64,000 nt of DNA from Chrysomallon squamiferum (Eukaryota > Mollusca > Gastropoda > Neomphalida > Peltospiridae), in NCBI GenBank assembly GCA_012295275.1, contig CM022671.1, positions 14,800,456 through 14,864,455 on the forward strand, read 5' to 3'. Every line of letters begins with the position of its first letter. Positions within the stretch are counted from its first letter, which is position 1. The notes beneath the pieces were generated by a model, which had not been told where the DNA came from, searched no databases, and was given only the letters and a program-made list of their open reading frames with translations. Shown here one piece after another: positions 29,198 through 43,468 of the stretch. The translations under genes and the position numbers were made by a program.

Positions 29198-30102
29198 ATT
29201 CTCATCTGTAATTCAGTTTATCATTAAATAAATAAATTAGTAAATAAAAACTCACCTGAAGGAATTTGTGCCAGTATCCTCGTTACTGTAGCTAAAAGAA
29301 ATAAACTGTAATACTGCAAATAAAAAATACAAATAAAGAAAATAATAAATAAATAAATATATTAATAAAATTAATAAAATTAATAATAATGATAATGACA
29401 ATAATATCTATAATTCAATAAAATTAAAATTAAAAATTAAAAAAAAAACATAAATTAATATAATTAAACCGCTATTTAGATACACAGTCAAAAGAGGTTT
29501 TACTGTTTATTCTACTAGTATGGGGGGTATCCTCCTGTTACTTCAGATTATAATTCATAATATAAAACTAGGTATTTCTTTTGTTTGAAGTGTGCATCCA
29601 AAATATTACTCATAGTAACACTGTAAAACATTGTAAAACTAGTGAAGAAGTATCACACTAATAAAATTATAAATAATATTTTTTAAAAATCCGTATGATA
29701 ATAAATATACTCAATATGTCTGAATTTTTATAAAAATTAATTTTCACAGGCTAAAAAGAAGAGCGTTAATGACGATACAGCGTTGTCGAGAAACTGCCAC
29801 AGTTTACAGTACTTCCTTGTATTTCACTTTATCTGCACTAGCACAAAAATTAAATATTAAATATTCAGTAAAATTTCTGCGGCCGTATATAAGGTCTTCT
29901 CAGTAATTTAAAATCAAATGAGTGCAACCAATAATTTATAAACATTATAGTCAAGTAACACAGCTTCCGAAATTAGAATTGCATCAATACCTTAAAACTT
30001 ATACTACAATTCTTTTTTCTTTCGTTCTTCTTTCTATTAGTATTATTATTATTGTTAAAAAAATAATACGAAATTGGAGTTTACCAGCAAACAGGCCGAC
30101 AT
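25210..30102 (-). CDS. Second PIF/BMSP-like shell matrix protein (paralogue), with two apparent frameshifts
   Basis: Minus-strand exons: 30085-30102, 29256-29313, 28417-28830, 27727-27869, 26844-27250, 26278-26377, 25671-25738, 25210-25239. Joining the 18-nt first exon to the second gives the signal peptide MSACLLYYSLFLLATVTRIL. The chitin-binding domains run from ECERGVKRAHPTQ and from CRFHRPNPDP to WNQDRCRCDW. The LamG-like domain opens MLNMTFD and ends YMDELLILRGC, aligning with the plus paralogue; the 407- and 100-nt exons have exactly its lengths. The third exon is 2 nt too long (or 1 too short) for one frame. The frame moves once at a C6/G6 run (28724-28729) between GECPP and LLYDQSVCDC, and again near 28540-28550 beside a (CAG)11 tract. 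The gene is either a recent pseudogene or carries consensus errors; the splice sites and the rest of the frame are intact. Confidence 0.82.
26385..26437. repeat. (TTA)n microsatellite
   Basis: A TTA run in the intron just upstream (on the minus strand) of the 100-nt LamG exon. It mirrors the ATT run at the same intron position in the plus paralogue. Confidence 0.9.
28511..28543 (-). repeat. Coding (CAG)11 triplet repeat
   Basis: Eleven GCT units on plus. On the gene's strand they read as poly-Gln, poly-Ala or poly-Ser depending on frame. The preceding residues QNVQLQNNQLQQSEQ are Gln-rich, so poly-Gln is the natural reading. Confidence 0.8.
28842..29040. repeat. (AAAT)n and (AAT)n compound microsatellite
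   Basis: An almost unbroken 200-bp run of AAAT, AAT and AATTAAT units fills half of the intron between the second and third exons of the minus PIF-like gene. A (TA)n run follows at 29146-29194. Confidence 0.9.
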
Positions 30103-30705
30103 GTTCTGTTACTTTATGATGTCAGGAATCAACAAACTGAAGAGCTGGATCCCAGTCAGGTTCTGAAAGTAAGTACTGCATCATTAGTGCACGTGAATGT
30201 GTCTTCAGACATACATCAAATAGGTTTTCAACATTAACAGGAATTTAAAATGTATTAATAAGTCAGTTTAAGCTATGCCGTTAACAAAGACACGTTAATT
30301 ACAAAAGAACATAGCTTAATATTGTACCATATACATACTTACAGTCTCTATCTGTTTCTCTCTCTATCTATCTGTCTCTCTCTCTATCTATCTGTCTCTC
30401 TCTCTATCTATCTGTCTCCCCCAGCGAGCTTCTATCGAGAATCGTCAACCTCTGGCAGTGAATTCCTGTCTTGCTCTTCTGTTCGCGAAGATGTGATTGA
30501 ACGATATTCTTTTTGTTTACACAAGATATTCGTCGCCTTTTCTGCTGTTTGCACTGAGAATCTGTCATGAGACAGAGTTAGCTTAATCAACACGGTCCGT
30601 GTACTTGCGGATTCGGCCACTGAAACTCGTACACGTACTGGATATTTTTGAAGGAAAACGTACAGCAGCTGTTCCCAAGTTGAACACTGTCATGTCGTCT
30701 CTAAG
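30103..30705. other. Divergent spacer, possible shared promoter
   Basis: A 603-bp interval between the ATG of the minus PIF-like gene (30102) and the ATG of a candidate secreted peptide (30706, +). It includes a (CTCTATCTATCTGTCT)n repeat at about 30356-30420. No clear TATA box is placed correctly for either gene. Confidence 0.5.
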
Positions 30706-30837
30706 ATGGAAGTCTTTCGTAGATTCTGTGCTATGTTTTTGTACGTGCTTCAATGCTCGCTTGCGGATGCAAAACTGAAAGCAAACAAGTGTGATATCGA
30801 CATGTTGAACTTAGGATTATGCGGTAATATCTTTGAT

Positions 30838-32480
<1,643 letters not shown>

Positions 32481-34094
32481 AATCAGATAAAAACCCAATC
32501 AAACCATCTAAATAAAATTAGAATGGAAGCTACAGCCTTATTAACAGTGGATTAACTTTAGTTGTAAGAGTTGTTGTTACTGTTGTTATCGCTGTAGTAG
32601 CAGAAGTAGTAATGTATCTGTAATAGTAAATATATTAAAAGTAGCAATATATGTATATAGTAGTAACAGCAATAGTAACCGTTATAATAGCAATAGAAGT
32701 AGTCTACAGTAGTAAAGATAGTGATAATTATTATAATGATGATGAATGTTTTATGTTACGAAGAAGAAGACACATAAATAAATCTTACAAAGTTTTTCGG
32801 ATTTCTGGACTGGTATTCTTGCTGATGGGAAGAATAGTAATCGAGGTAACTGGACTGGTGTAGGAAAATGGCAACATACTTGGTGTTAAGACGGTGACTT
32901 TTGTCTGTTGTGTTTTGTGGCAACTGCAGTTCAGTTTCAGTTGTAGATCTCCCATAGCAATCTTATTTTATAATACTCACAAAAAGAAGAGGGACATAAA
33001 CAGAGATATTAAAGCCCGAAATAAAGTAAAGTTACGCGCAAACATCTGTTTCTAAATGACGTATTAGTTATTATGACGTTTTATAATGAACAAAAATAAT
33101 CTGGTTGTCTCGATAAATCAATTCCTGCTACGGTAGCTTGTATAAATGGCTACTGCGTTCGTAAATTTGCCTCACTGTAACTGTAGTATTTAACAGAAGT
33201 AAACAAATCTCGACAGCAAAAATCACGACAGCAATATTTAGGGGTTTTTTACGTGATCTTACTGAATTAGAAACTGTCACGATAGGTTTGAATCAGAATA
33301 GATAATAGATAAACCAGTACGTTTTCTTTGTTTCCAATAAACAACTGAACTTCCAGATTTAAAAAAAAAAAAAAAAAATTCTCATGGAGGGACTTGGATC
33401 CTTTCCAACATCACGTTCGTGGACCTTATTATACTCCAGGTTCTTAAAACTATTTCCATCGTACGCGAGGTTTATAAACAGGAGTATGAAATTACGACGG
33501 AAGTAAATGTGCTAATGAATATTCATAGCGGTAATACTTCAGAATATTCCCAACGTCCATAATGTTAACATGGTGACCATAGCAGTTTCTGCGACAGACA
33601 TAATAAAGAGCAACATTTTCTCTTTCCGATAACTCTTTTTTTTTGTTTTTGGTGAAGGAGTGCGAGTTTAGAATTTTTTATTTATTTATTACTTCAATGA
33701 AGAATCATGCCATTTCACGCACTCGCATGGTTTGGCGTTCTTTCTACGCATCATGATTTTGTTTCTGACCCGTCGACTATGTCCGTCAGAAATGAACTTC
33801 AGCAGCGATCTAAGTTCTCACTAAGCTAGTGGATGGGTAAATGGATATTTACATGAAAAATAATAAAATGAAGCGATAGTAGGTGCATTAAGAACATTTT
33901 TTGAGGTTCAAATGTTAAAAAGAAATAGTCGTATTTTTTGTTTGAGAAGTTTGTTAGTAATTTCAAGGGAGATAATTTATGATCACTATGTTGCGGATTT
34001 TAACCAGTTTGACATTAGCTTGATTCAGTTTATTCTGCTGAATAATTTGCATATTTTGGTAAAGTCTTATTAATGATGACGATAATAATAATAA

Positions 34095-34125
<31 letters not shown>

Positions 34126-34861
34126 ACCAAAAATTCGATCACTAATTCAAATTCCTTTCAATTCATAAATTATATTTACAATTTGTGTTGAATGTATTAC
34201 ACAGCTCAATGTGAAAAATACATGTAACTCAATATTATTAATCTATATAAAATTCTGAAACAGTGATACATCAACAATGAAATTATCACTGATAACATGA
34301 AATGATTTCTGGCAAACACTGTAAAAATATTTTCATGGTTTTCTATATATAAATGCATAATAACACAAATGAATCTGATATATAAACTCCAGCAATACAG
34401 ATGATAATTACTTCAACCTAGTGAAATAAGATCTGATATGATATATATATCAAAAGACTTAAGTATGTTCATACATGATCTGTTGGATGTTATCTTTACA
34501 TAACTTATAAGATACCTCAGTGATATGGTATCTATGACACTATTAAATATATTCATATGTGATCTGTTGTATACTGTCTCTGTACAACACTGAATAAAAT
34601 ACCCTACATTGGCCTCAATGATACAGTTTTTACCCAATGTGAAATACTGAGTAAACTTTTTTTGTTCATTTGTTGTTGTTGTTTTTTTGTTGTTGTGTTT
34701 TTTTTTTTTGGGGGGTTACAAGTTAATAATTAACTGTTTCATTTTTAACTGTAGTTTTCATTAAAACTTGCTAAAGAAATTGTGTATGAAAAGGAACAAA
34801 CAGATATTTAGATCAGCCCTGTAACAAAAACAAATTAGTTTAATTTGTATTAATAAATTCT

Positions 34862-35330
34862 TATATAGCACCCTCTGTTAGTTGAGACCTAAAACGTATT
34901 CCATTAAATATGAAATATGGTGGAACTGCTGCTTCCAAAACATTACCAGCACCTGAAATTGTTGCATCATACGACATTCCACGAGTGACTGAAACAGGTT
35001 TTAAATTCATACCTGCTACAATTTTAGCAGTGTGTGATTGTCAGAAATACCTTGTTGTAAATGTTTTGTTGCTTGTCTTTCAAACTGTATTTTGTCATAA
35101 TGTTTTCAAATTCTTGAAAGAACCATTTACATTACTTTCTGATGTGGCTTTGGCACGAGCTATAGCTACAGAACGTGGGGTTTTTTTAACTGCAGTGAAA
35201 TTACGATACCACTGTAATGACAGAGGCTGATCTATCTGAGGCAACCCAAGTTCAGTGGCATAGTCTGTTGCATAGTTCCGACTCAGTGGAGACGATCCTC
35301 TGTACAGCACTTATAATTCATCGACGAGGA
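34862..35330 (-). pseudogene. Decayed pogo-group (CENP-B/DDE_1) transposase
   Basis: On the minus strand the first part reads LSLQWYRNF, then TPRSVAIARAKATSESNV and FKNLKTL. It fits the end of the CENPB-type helix-turn-helix of pogo transposases (W..F, K...L...RA). After frame changes it continues KIVAGMNLKPVSVTRG, then ISGAGNVLEAAVPPYF and IFNG, LTEGAI. This matches the DDE_1 stretch around K-V-V-A, V-T, NA.G...PPYF.F.GKRF...L.EGA. The part carrying the first catalytic Asp is missing or scrambled, and several stops interrupt it. It is a fossil, not a functional gene. Confidence 0.65.
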
Positions 35331-36061
35331 GTTGCTTTTGGAACACAGTATAGCTGTGCTGCTTTTCTGATCGGCATTTTTTGTTCTTTAACTTTGGTGT
35401 ATGCTTTTGTTAATGCATCAGAATTATATTGATAGTAGTTTGGAGGGATTTTGGGGGAATTCTGAAATATTAATAATTATTTTTTTTTTAATTTAAAATG
35501 TATTTTATTTCATATACATGTTTAAATATATAAAACAATTACTATGGAATCCATTTTTCTACTTTATTTATATTTCATTATTATTTTATTAATACCAAAA
35601 ATCAATATCCATAACACAACTGATGTTGAATAAATTATATTAAAAAGTAGCATTCACTTAAAAGTATTTTCATCCTGGCTTATTACAATAGTATGTACTA
35701 AAAATAAGCATTGGTGACTCATTTGGACTTCCATAAAAATAGATTGAAGTGGGCGTGGCCTAAATGTTTAATAGCGTTCGGCAGACGGCAATGTTTTATA
35801 TATGGCTAACAAGTGTCTTATGTTTAATTGTTTAGTCTTTCCGCAAACAGGAAAAGCGAACAGGAAGCATTGCTATGTTTGGTAGGTCAAAAAAACCTTC
35901 CGTAAACCAAATCGTCACCATGTGACATCACGGTTTCTCCGGGGGTTCTTCTTTTTGTTTTCATTATGCGCACTTGTTATTTAACAAAGGTGCGTCAAAA
36001 CACATGCCGAGACGCTACAAAATAGGTGCGAGGTAGCATGACCATGAGGTCAAAGTTAAAA

Positions 36062-36129
36062 AAAAAAAAAAAAAAAAAAAAATGAGCTTTGGACCTTTGC
36101 AACAATTTCTACTCAGTAATAGACGTGTG

Positions 36130-36175
<46 letters not shown>

Positions 36176-36213
36176 TATATTTGCAAAGGTCCAAAGCTCA
36201 TGTTTTTTTTTTG
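36062..36213. repeat. Perfect inverted repeat (21-bp arms) flanked by poly-A and poly-T
   Basis: atgagctttggacctttgca(a) at 36082-36102 is the exact reverse complement of 36181-36201. The left arm is preceded by an A22 run and the right arm followed by G and T9. The 78-bp loop contains (CATA)n(TA)n. The layout suggests a foldback element or small retro-derived inverted pair. Confidence 0.85.
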
Positions 36214-36527
36214 TTGTTTTATATATATGCACACAGACAAACACACACGAGGCATTTATTATATGACATAATTTAACAAATAACGTGTAATAACCCATGC
36301 ATTATGAAATAATATATGTTTAAACACTGATGGGCGTTGGACGTAAAAACAGTCTCATCGTATTTCCCTTCAGAATAATAATAATAATAATAATATTGCT
36401 TTGTTAGGCATCGACATCTTAATCACTTTATTCATATAATGTTTTTATCATTGTCATTTGTTCTTCTTTTATTATTTTTATTAATACTGCATGTAACTAC
36501 AACTATTACCACTAAAGTGTTTCCACA

Positions 36528-36645
<118 letters not shown>

Positions 36646-37597
36646 TTATGGAATTCAGAAAAAGCAAATGAACATGCAAAATATTTAGAATTTCTAAAAT
36701 AAAATCTCATTGTTTTTGCCAAGAAAGATTAAGCAAAATCGTCTTTGTATAAATCCTGACAGAACCTGTAAAATGTCTGTAAGTCATTGGATTAACATCA
36801 TATGAGAGTAAATCAAACTATAAAACAGTCCTAAGTTTCTTCTTTATGATTTTGTATGTCCATTAGTATTAAAACACTTACTGTCATTTCAGAGGCGTCA
36901 TCCTGTGACAGTACTAAGCAATGAGAAAAAATATTCACAAGGAGGTTTTTTAAAAACAAGAAAGAAAAAGGGCAATAGAATAGATAAATAGATAGATATA
37001 CAGGTAAGTATAAATACAGATATCATACATTAGATGAAAATAACCGTTCTGTAGTTGGATCTCATTTATAGCATGGCGTTTCGATTCTGAAATGGCTATT
37101 TTAATGGTGATCCAATGATGGTCTGTTCCTAAATTCTTTCTTATTATTTCTGTTCACGATTATACTCCCTCATCTCCTGCATGGATATGATGATCAGAAC
37201 GAGTTTGGCAATCTCAGCAAGTTTTCTAAATCTGTATCCATCATCAGCATTCATGTAGAAATATTACCCAGAATGCTAACCATCCAGAATATTTCACATT
37301 TATCAACAAGTTTGATAGTAGCCTCAGTCCATACTTTAGTGTCAAGTTGTGAACTCTTCGTGCATCTAATCATAAACTCGATACCCGTAAATCAAAACAA
37401 ACACAATTTTTTTTAAAGTAACAAGATATCTTTTAATAATTATATTAAAATATATAAAATATGTAGCACTGCAAATAAATAACTAACATAACGTTTAAGT
37501 TTTCTTCACGTTTGTTTAGTTATTAAAAAGTTTTTCTTTGCTGTTGTTAGCAGCCAAAGTGTTCTGATTGACGCACAGTGGTAACTATTACTACTGT

Positions 37598-39337
37598 TCA
37601 GGAATACGCAGTCTGTTGTCTGTAAAATCCATCATTTACAGTCAGGTCAGATGTGCTGGTTGGCGGCATGTCGAATCTCACCGGTGGATGCTGTTCTAAC
37701 GATGCAGAGCAGAGGTTTAGCGAATCTGCTACATTAGTGTGTAACGCAGGTATTGACGCTGGGTACTGGAAATCAAGATCTGAAAAGAAGTAACTGCTTT
37801 GCACCCTTGTGCTGGAAGTGCACGTGGCAGATCTGGACTGAGCCTGTGAAGTAAGAATCTCAGAATCCCTCTTCAGCAGAGATGAAGAAGAATGAGGCAC
37901 GTGGACAGATGAAGAAAAGATATTCGAAGTCGGGAACACTCGGTCCAGGTTCAAAATGTTTGTCTGCTAAGCCATTTGATGAATGAGGTTCCCGTTCGTT
38001 GGTTGACATGTCTGGAGATGTGGCGACGTGGGACGACTGAAACCGGCAGGTAGAATGAGCAGGTCCACGCACGTCTCTGGTCTGGTTATATCCAGGTATG
38101 GCGTAAGGCATGTACACCGGCGGCATATAATGCAAGCTGCAAACAGATGACAATAACAATGATTATTAAGTGTGTGAAAAAAAAAAATAAAAATTAATCA
38201 TGTAACGTTAGAGTTGTTTTCAAAATGAATAAGTATATTTACTTTGAAGATGGTCGGTTAAGCACGGGGTCTCTGCGTGGTTCCTGGGATAAAGAAGAAA
38301 GAACGTGGCTGTCTCCTGACTTGAGATCCACAGACTCGGCAGGAGGCGATGCATACAGCTGATTCCTCATCCAAGAAACGTATCCATCCTTAGACTGGCG
38401 TTTGAATTTAGAGCGGCGATTTTGGAACCAGATCTACAGTGACATGAAATGTGTTGATTAAGCATAATAAATCAAAGAAAAAACATTTTATCAGTTTAAA
38501 TCGGTATATTGTGATGTTAAATTATAATTATGTTTCTTTTAACGATAGTATATTTGTTTTCTCTTCATTTTTATAGTCGAAATATTTATTTTATTAGCTA
38601 TTCCTTTTTTTGGCCATAATTCTGTGCGTACTGGAATACTAAAAGAGTAATTTTCGTTTTTCTCATTGTTTTTTTTTTATTATTATTTAATTATTATTCT
38701 GAAAAAAAAGTTTTAAATTCGTACCGAAAGTCGTTCGCTGTTAATGCGGAGGTTCTCGGACAGATCCTCCATTGTGTTGGTATCAGGATACTGAGTGTGG
38801 TGAAAAACTCTCTCCAGACAGGTCAGCTGAAACACAACATTGCATCATCACTACGTATTACGTCATCTTGTTAGTGTTAAACAAACAGTCCAGGTTTTAA
38901 ATAAGACGCGAAATAACTAGATTAAAAATGTTGTGATTATTTAATGTATACATCAGAGACACAAATCAAAATGTGTGATTAGAAAAAAAAAAAAAAGTTA
39001 TTGATTTAAATTAATAAATCAGTAAATGTTTTTATGAAGACATTTTTACATTAATTTGTTGAAGAATATTTTTCAGCTGTATAATTTATAACAGAGACTT
39101 TCAGTATTTCTTATCTTGAACTTAAAATAATTTGTTTGTTGCACAGAAGATTTTCGATAAGTCGCAATCAAACTGAAAAGTATGAAGGAATATTTGTATG
39201 TGTTAAAATGTCGGTGCGTAGTTTGTTGCAGACCGTGTAATTTCAACCAACCTCTACATCAGTGTATTTGATTCTGTTTCTGCCTGTTTTTGCGGCAGTC
39301 TTTTCCAACACAGAAATCGACTTCACTTTCATATTAT
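37598..39337 (-). CDS. Divergent PRD-like homeobox transcription factor, with one apparent frameshift (5' end uncertain)
   Basis: Minus-strand exons: 39252-39337, 38725-38826, 38243-38433, 37598-38136. The homeodomain is split over three exons: GRNRIKYTDVE, then LTCLERVFHHTQYPDT (helix 1 to loop), then IWFQNRRSKFKR (helix 3, with Gln50, Asn51, Arg53). TQYPDT resembles PRD-class homeodomains, but Ser54 and Lys-Phe-Lys at 55-57 do not let me assign a known family. The tail is rich in Pro, Ser, Tyr and Thr, as in many transcription factors. An ATG at 39332 could start the protein; an upstream exon is also possible. In the last exon the frame passing through YMPPVYMPYAIPGYN must shift by +1 near 37953-37961 to reach the long Ser-rich frame ending QQTAYS at 37598; otherwise it stops at 37860. 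Confidence 0.85.
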
Positions 39338-40661
39338 CTACAAATAAAATACACGTTACAAAAAAGATGTAGGTTACAATAATAACAAATTATATAACTA
39401 TATATAATTATGTGTGTTCTTGTACGTATGAGTGTGTGTGTGTGTGTGTGAGTGTGTGTGTGTGTGTGTATCATACATTTTTACATAATATTAAATATTA
39501 ATTTACAGTACATAGTTCTGCGAACATTTTATGTTTAGTTTAAAGTGATTTATTTTATGCAGTATTAATACTTTTTTAATAACACAGTGTTATTAGTGTA
39601 AATTTGTCTTTGATATTTTAGAACTCTCTAAGAACTCATTTAATAAGTTGGGTTTTTTTCAGTATCTAAGGTCGGTTGAAACATACCGGCGTTGATCAAT
39701 ATGCCTGGAAAAGAGTTTTTAACATTCAATGATTTATAAAATAAAATATACACTGGCCTTTTATTACAGTTTATGTTACTGACATTATTTGGCCGTGTTC
39801 AGTTTTAAATTGTTCACTCTGCAGTTACGTATCAATTATTGTTCTTCTTTTACAACATTTTATTTTAGTTCTGAAATTAATTTGTTTGCATTATTTGATC
39901 ATAAATAAAAATATTTACAAATAAAAAGATGAGAATGAAATTGTTTTAGGTTGTTTGGTTGTTTGCTTCTTTTTTTTTTGTTCGTTGTTGGTACTTTATA
40001 TATAGTGTTTTTAATTTATAAATCGAATTCTGTAAACGTTTCATATGTGTATATAACTATACAAGCTAATACTAAATCATTATAAAGAAAAATGTATAAA
40101 TATCGAAACCAGAATAAATACAACAATATATAACAAATATAAAACACTATCTCCACTGAAACAATATTTTTAAAATAATAATAATCATAATAATTAAATA
40201 AATAAAATGAAAGTGTGAATTTCATAATACCGGTTCGTACGTAATCCAACAGTATAACAAATATAAAACATTATCTCCACTGACTATATCAAAATTTACA
40301 AAAACAAAAATAAAATTGTGCATTTCAACATACCAGTTCGTACGTAAATCAGAAAACACTTTGATATTATTTGGCTGATGTTTAAAGTTGTTCACTTCAC
40401 ACTTAAATGCAACAATAATATTGTATTTTAAAGATTTTCCTATTTTATAGTGCGCTATGCGAACCACGAGAAGAAAGGAATCAAAGATAATTGGTATGAT
40501 TGGAAAATGTTTATACAACATTTAGAACCGTTGCTGAACAAGCCACCTACAATATGGCCTCACCCTCAGTGGCCACGGTTTAATCTACAGAGCAATTAGC
40601 TGTAATCACCTAACTAGCTTCAAAGGGGCCGATACTGAATAACTGACGAACATGCGGAACT

Positions 40662-40769
<108 letters not shown>

Positions 40770-41966
40770 TTAGCATTAAAATACAAATAATAAATCAGTA
40801 TCATAATGATATGGTTTTGGAAAATGTCTAAAAATTAATTATATGTAATTTCTATAAATTTGTATAACTATTCAAATATAAATATATAGTATGAATTACT
40901 GTAGTTGGTATATGAAATGTCACAACAATGTTATTATTAATATTATTATTAATATGTGTAACTATAACAGTTTAATAAATTAAAAGAAACTCGTCTGTTT
41001 AAGGTGTTTGATTATATAAAAAAAAAAAAAAAAAAAAAAAATGTGTGTGTTTGTTTCATCTCTGTATACTGTATCTGTCATTTCATGTCACCATTTAAAA
41101 AGCCGTGTGAAATTCAAACTGCCAGACTTGTACCTTGTTCTGGTTTGAGACGGGGCGGGTTAAAGAGGTGTAGCAATTAAAGGTTTCCAATAAATAACAA
41201 CATAAATCCAGTTATAACTGTTATTATTGCTGTGGTTATTATTATTAATATTTATTTCTATGTCTTAAAAGTTCCTGTTCAGTGCTAGCAGGATTATAGT
41301 ATAGTTAACTGCTGCCGTAATGTGTACGTGATATATCTGAATAACTGAAGTTAATTACTTTGAAAGGACTCGCTTTGCACTGAGTAACGAAGAGATGGAA
41401 TACTAATTTGTTTTTAGTCACATTTAGGTGACATATGATCATTAATGTTTTATAAGTTGTATTAATGAATAATATAAATTAAAAATTATTTTTGAAAGAT
41501 ATAATTAAATTTTAAAAAAGAAAAGAAAAAAAGTAAACAAATAATTATTCCCTTCATTTATTTTCATGTGATGACTGAGAAATATATTTTAATCGGCTGT
41601 TTATAAAAAGATATCTTAGAAATTGCTCCAATACAGGATGTATTGACAATGTTATCAGCGAATTCAAAACTGATCGATTAAAATTAAAATAAAATTTTTA
41701 CTTAAAATAAATTTTGAAATCCTTAACAATGTCTGTTAATAAAAAAAAATAACAAAATAAAAAAATAATAATAATAATAACAGCTGGGCTAGACTGTGGG
41801 GTAAATAATTACAGCAACACATTTATGTTTAATTTATTTCATAATGACCATATGCATATTAAATTTTGCTTCATTCCCAAAAGATCCGACAAAGGCCAAA
41901 TATTACCTGTTAATTTATTATAATCCGCGTGACCTATATATTTATATATCAGCGCTACACTATGTT

Positions 41967-41987
41967 AAGAATGCGCAGCGCATTCTT
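41967..41987. promoter_or_regulatory. GC-centred palindrome upstream of the ankyrin/SAM gene
   Basis: aagaatgcgc, a single A, then gcgcattctt: perfect 10-bp arms 334 bp before the first ATG of the next gene. The core TGCGCAGCGCA resembles the NRF1 site TGCGCATGCGCA with one base missing. It is conspicuous in such AT-rich DNA. Function is inference. Confidence 0.3.
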
Positions 41988-42320
41988 TGATCTTATTATT
42001 GCTATCGCTAAAGAACATCGTCGACATTTAAAAAAAAAATAATAAATAAAAATTATGTATATATATATAAAGCCTATGTTTAGATAAATTATGGGAAGAG
42101 CTATAATTATAACCAGTTTGAAAGCGTTGACCTTCTTTTTCTACTCCATTTTGTGATAAAAGTAGCATTTAGCGAAGTATTAGAAATAACTGATGAGTTG
42201 CTTTTTTTCTGTCTCATTCTCATTTCCACTGTAACTGATCATAAAAATGCGTCTCTGCACTAGTGCAAGTTCGCCTCGCGTAACAATTTTTTTTTTTTCC
42301 GAAATCATCCGAAAGCACAT

Positions 42321-42519
42321 ATGTCAACTTTACTTCCTGATTACTGTTACTTATTTCATTGTCACCAAGAGACTCAGATAGCTGAACCTCGTTTTTGGCA
42401 GAACAGATTTAGTATGGTGAAAGAAGGCGATTTAATAAAAGCGGTAAAAAACAACGACCGAACAAAGTTACAGGTAATGAAATTAATATATGTATATGTA
42501 TATTATATAGGCCATATAG

Positions 42520-42551
<32 letters not shown>

Positions 42552-43431
42552 TATATGTATATGTGTATGTATGTATGTGTGTATATATTTATATATGTAT
42601 TAGTGTGTGTGTCATTGTAGGCAAGAAGTAAACATTTTCATAAAAAACAAGTATTTTCGAAGTTGTTAAAAAGTTTTGAAAGGGTTCAGATAAATATATG
42701 TAAATGTATATGTATATTATATAGGCCACACACGCACATATATATACTACATGTATATGTGTATATATGTATATGTGTATATATTTATATATGTATTAGT
42801 GTGTGTGTGTGTCAGTGTAGGCAAGAGGTAAACATTTTCGAGGTTGTTAAAAAGTTTTGAAAGGGTTCAGATAACAGTTTCTACAATCACATACATTTTT
42901 AAATGAGTCACTCACTAACCTGTGAAACAAACAAAAAAATCTTTTGCATTTTAGTGAACGGCAATTTTCATCCATTTATTTACCAGTATGGGATGTAAAC
43001 ATATCTCAAATTCATCCCAATAAATAAATAAATAAATAAATAAACAAACATTTGATTAATCTCAGTAATGGTGACCAGTGATTATCAAAAAGGCAGTATC
43101 CAAAATTTGTCAAACAGACCAAATCCATACAGCTCTTGCTTTTTGTGAATATGTTTTATGGAGGGCAAGTATTTCTTTTTGGCTGAGTGAAAACAAAATA
43201 GTTGAATTATTTTAGATCTACAGCTATATGGTATTATGTATAATTGTGATTAAGTAATATAAAAAAACAAGGATAGATAATGGTATTTCAGGTAGCAGTG
43301 AAGGACACTTATTTATAAACACCTTTCCACAATCATTTAAAACCCATACAATAATATTTCTTTTGCTCATGTTGTTGTTGCTTAAGTTATTTTAGTTTTT
43401 ATTAAATAATTACTGTTCTTGTTGTTATTAC

Positions 43432-43468
<37 letters not shown>

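Noticed and set aside
34910-35230. Plus-strand 106-codon frame
   Set aside because: The recognisable protein motifs (pogo transposase) are on the opposite strand.
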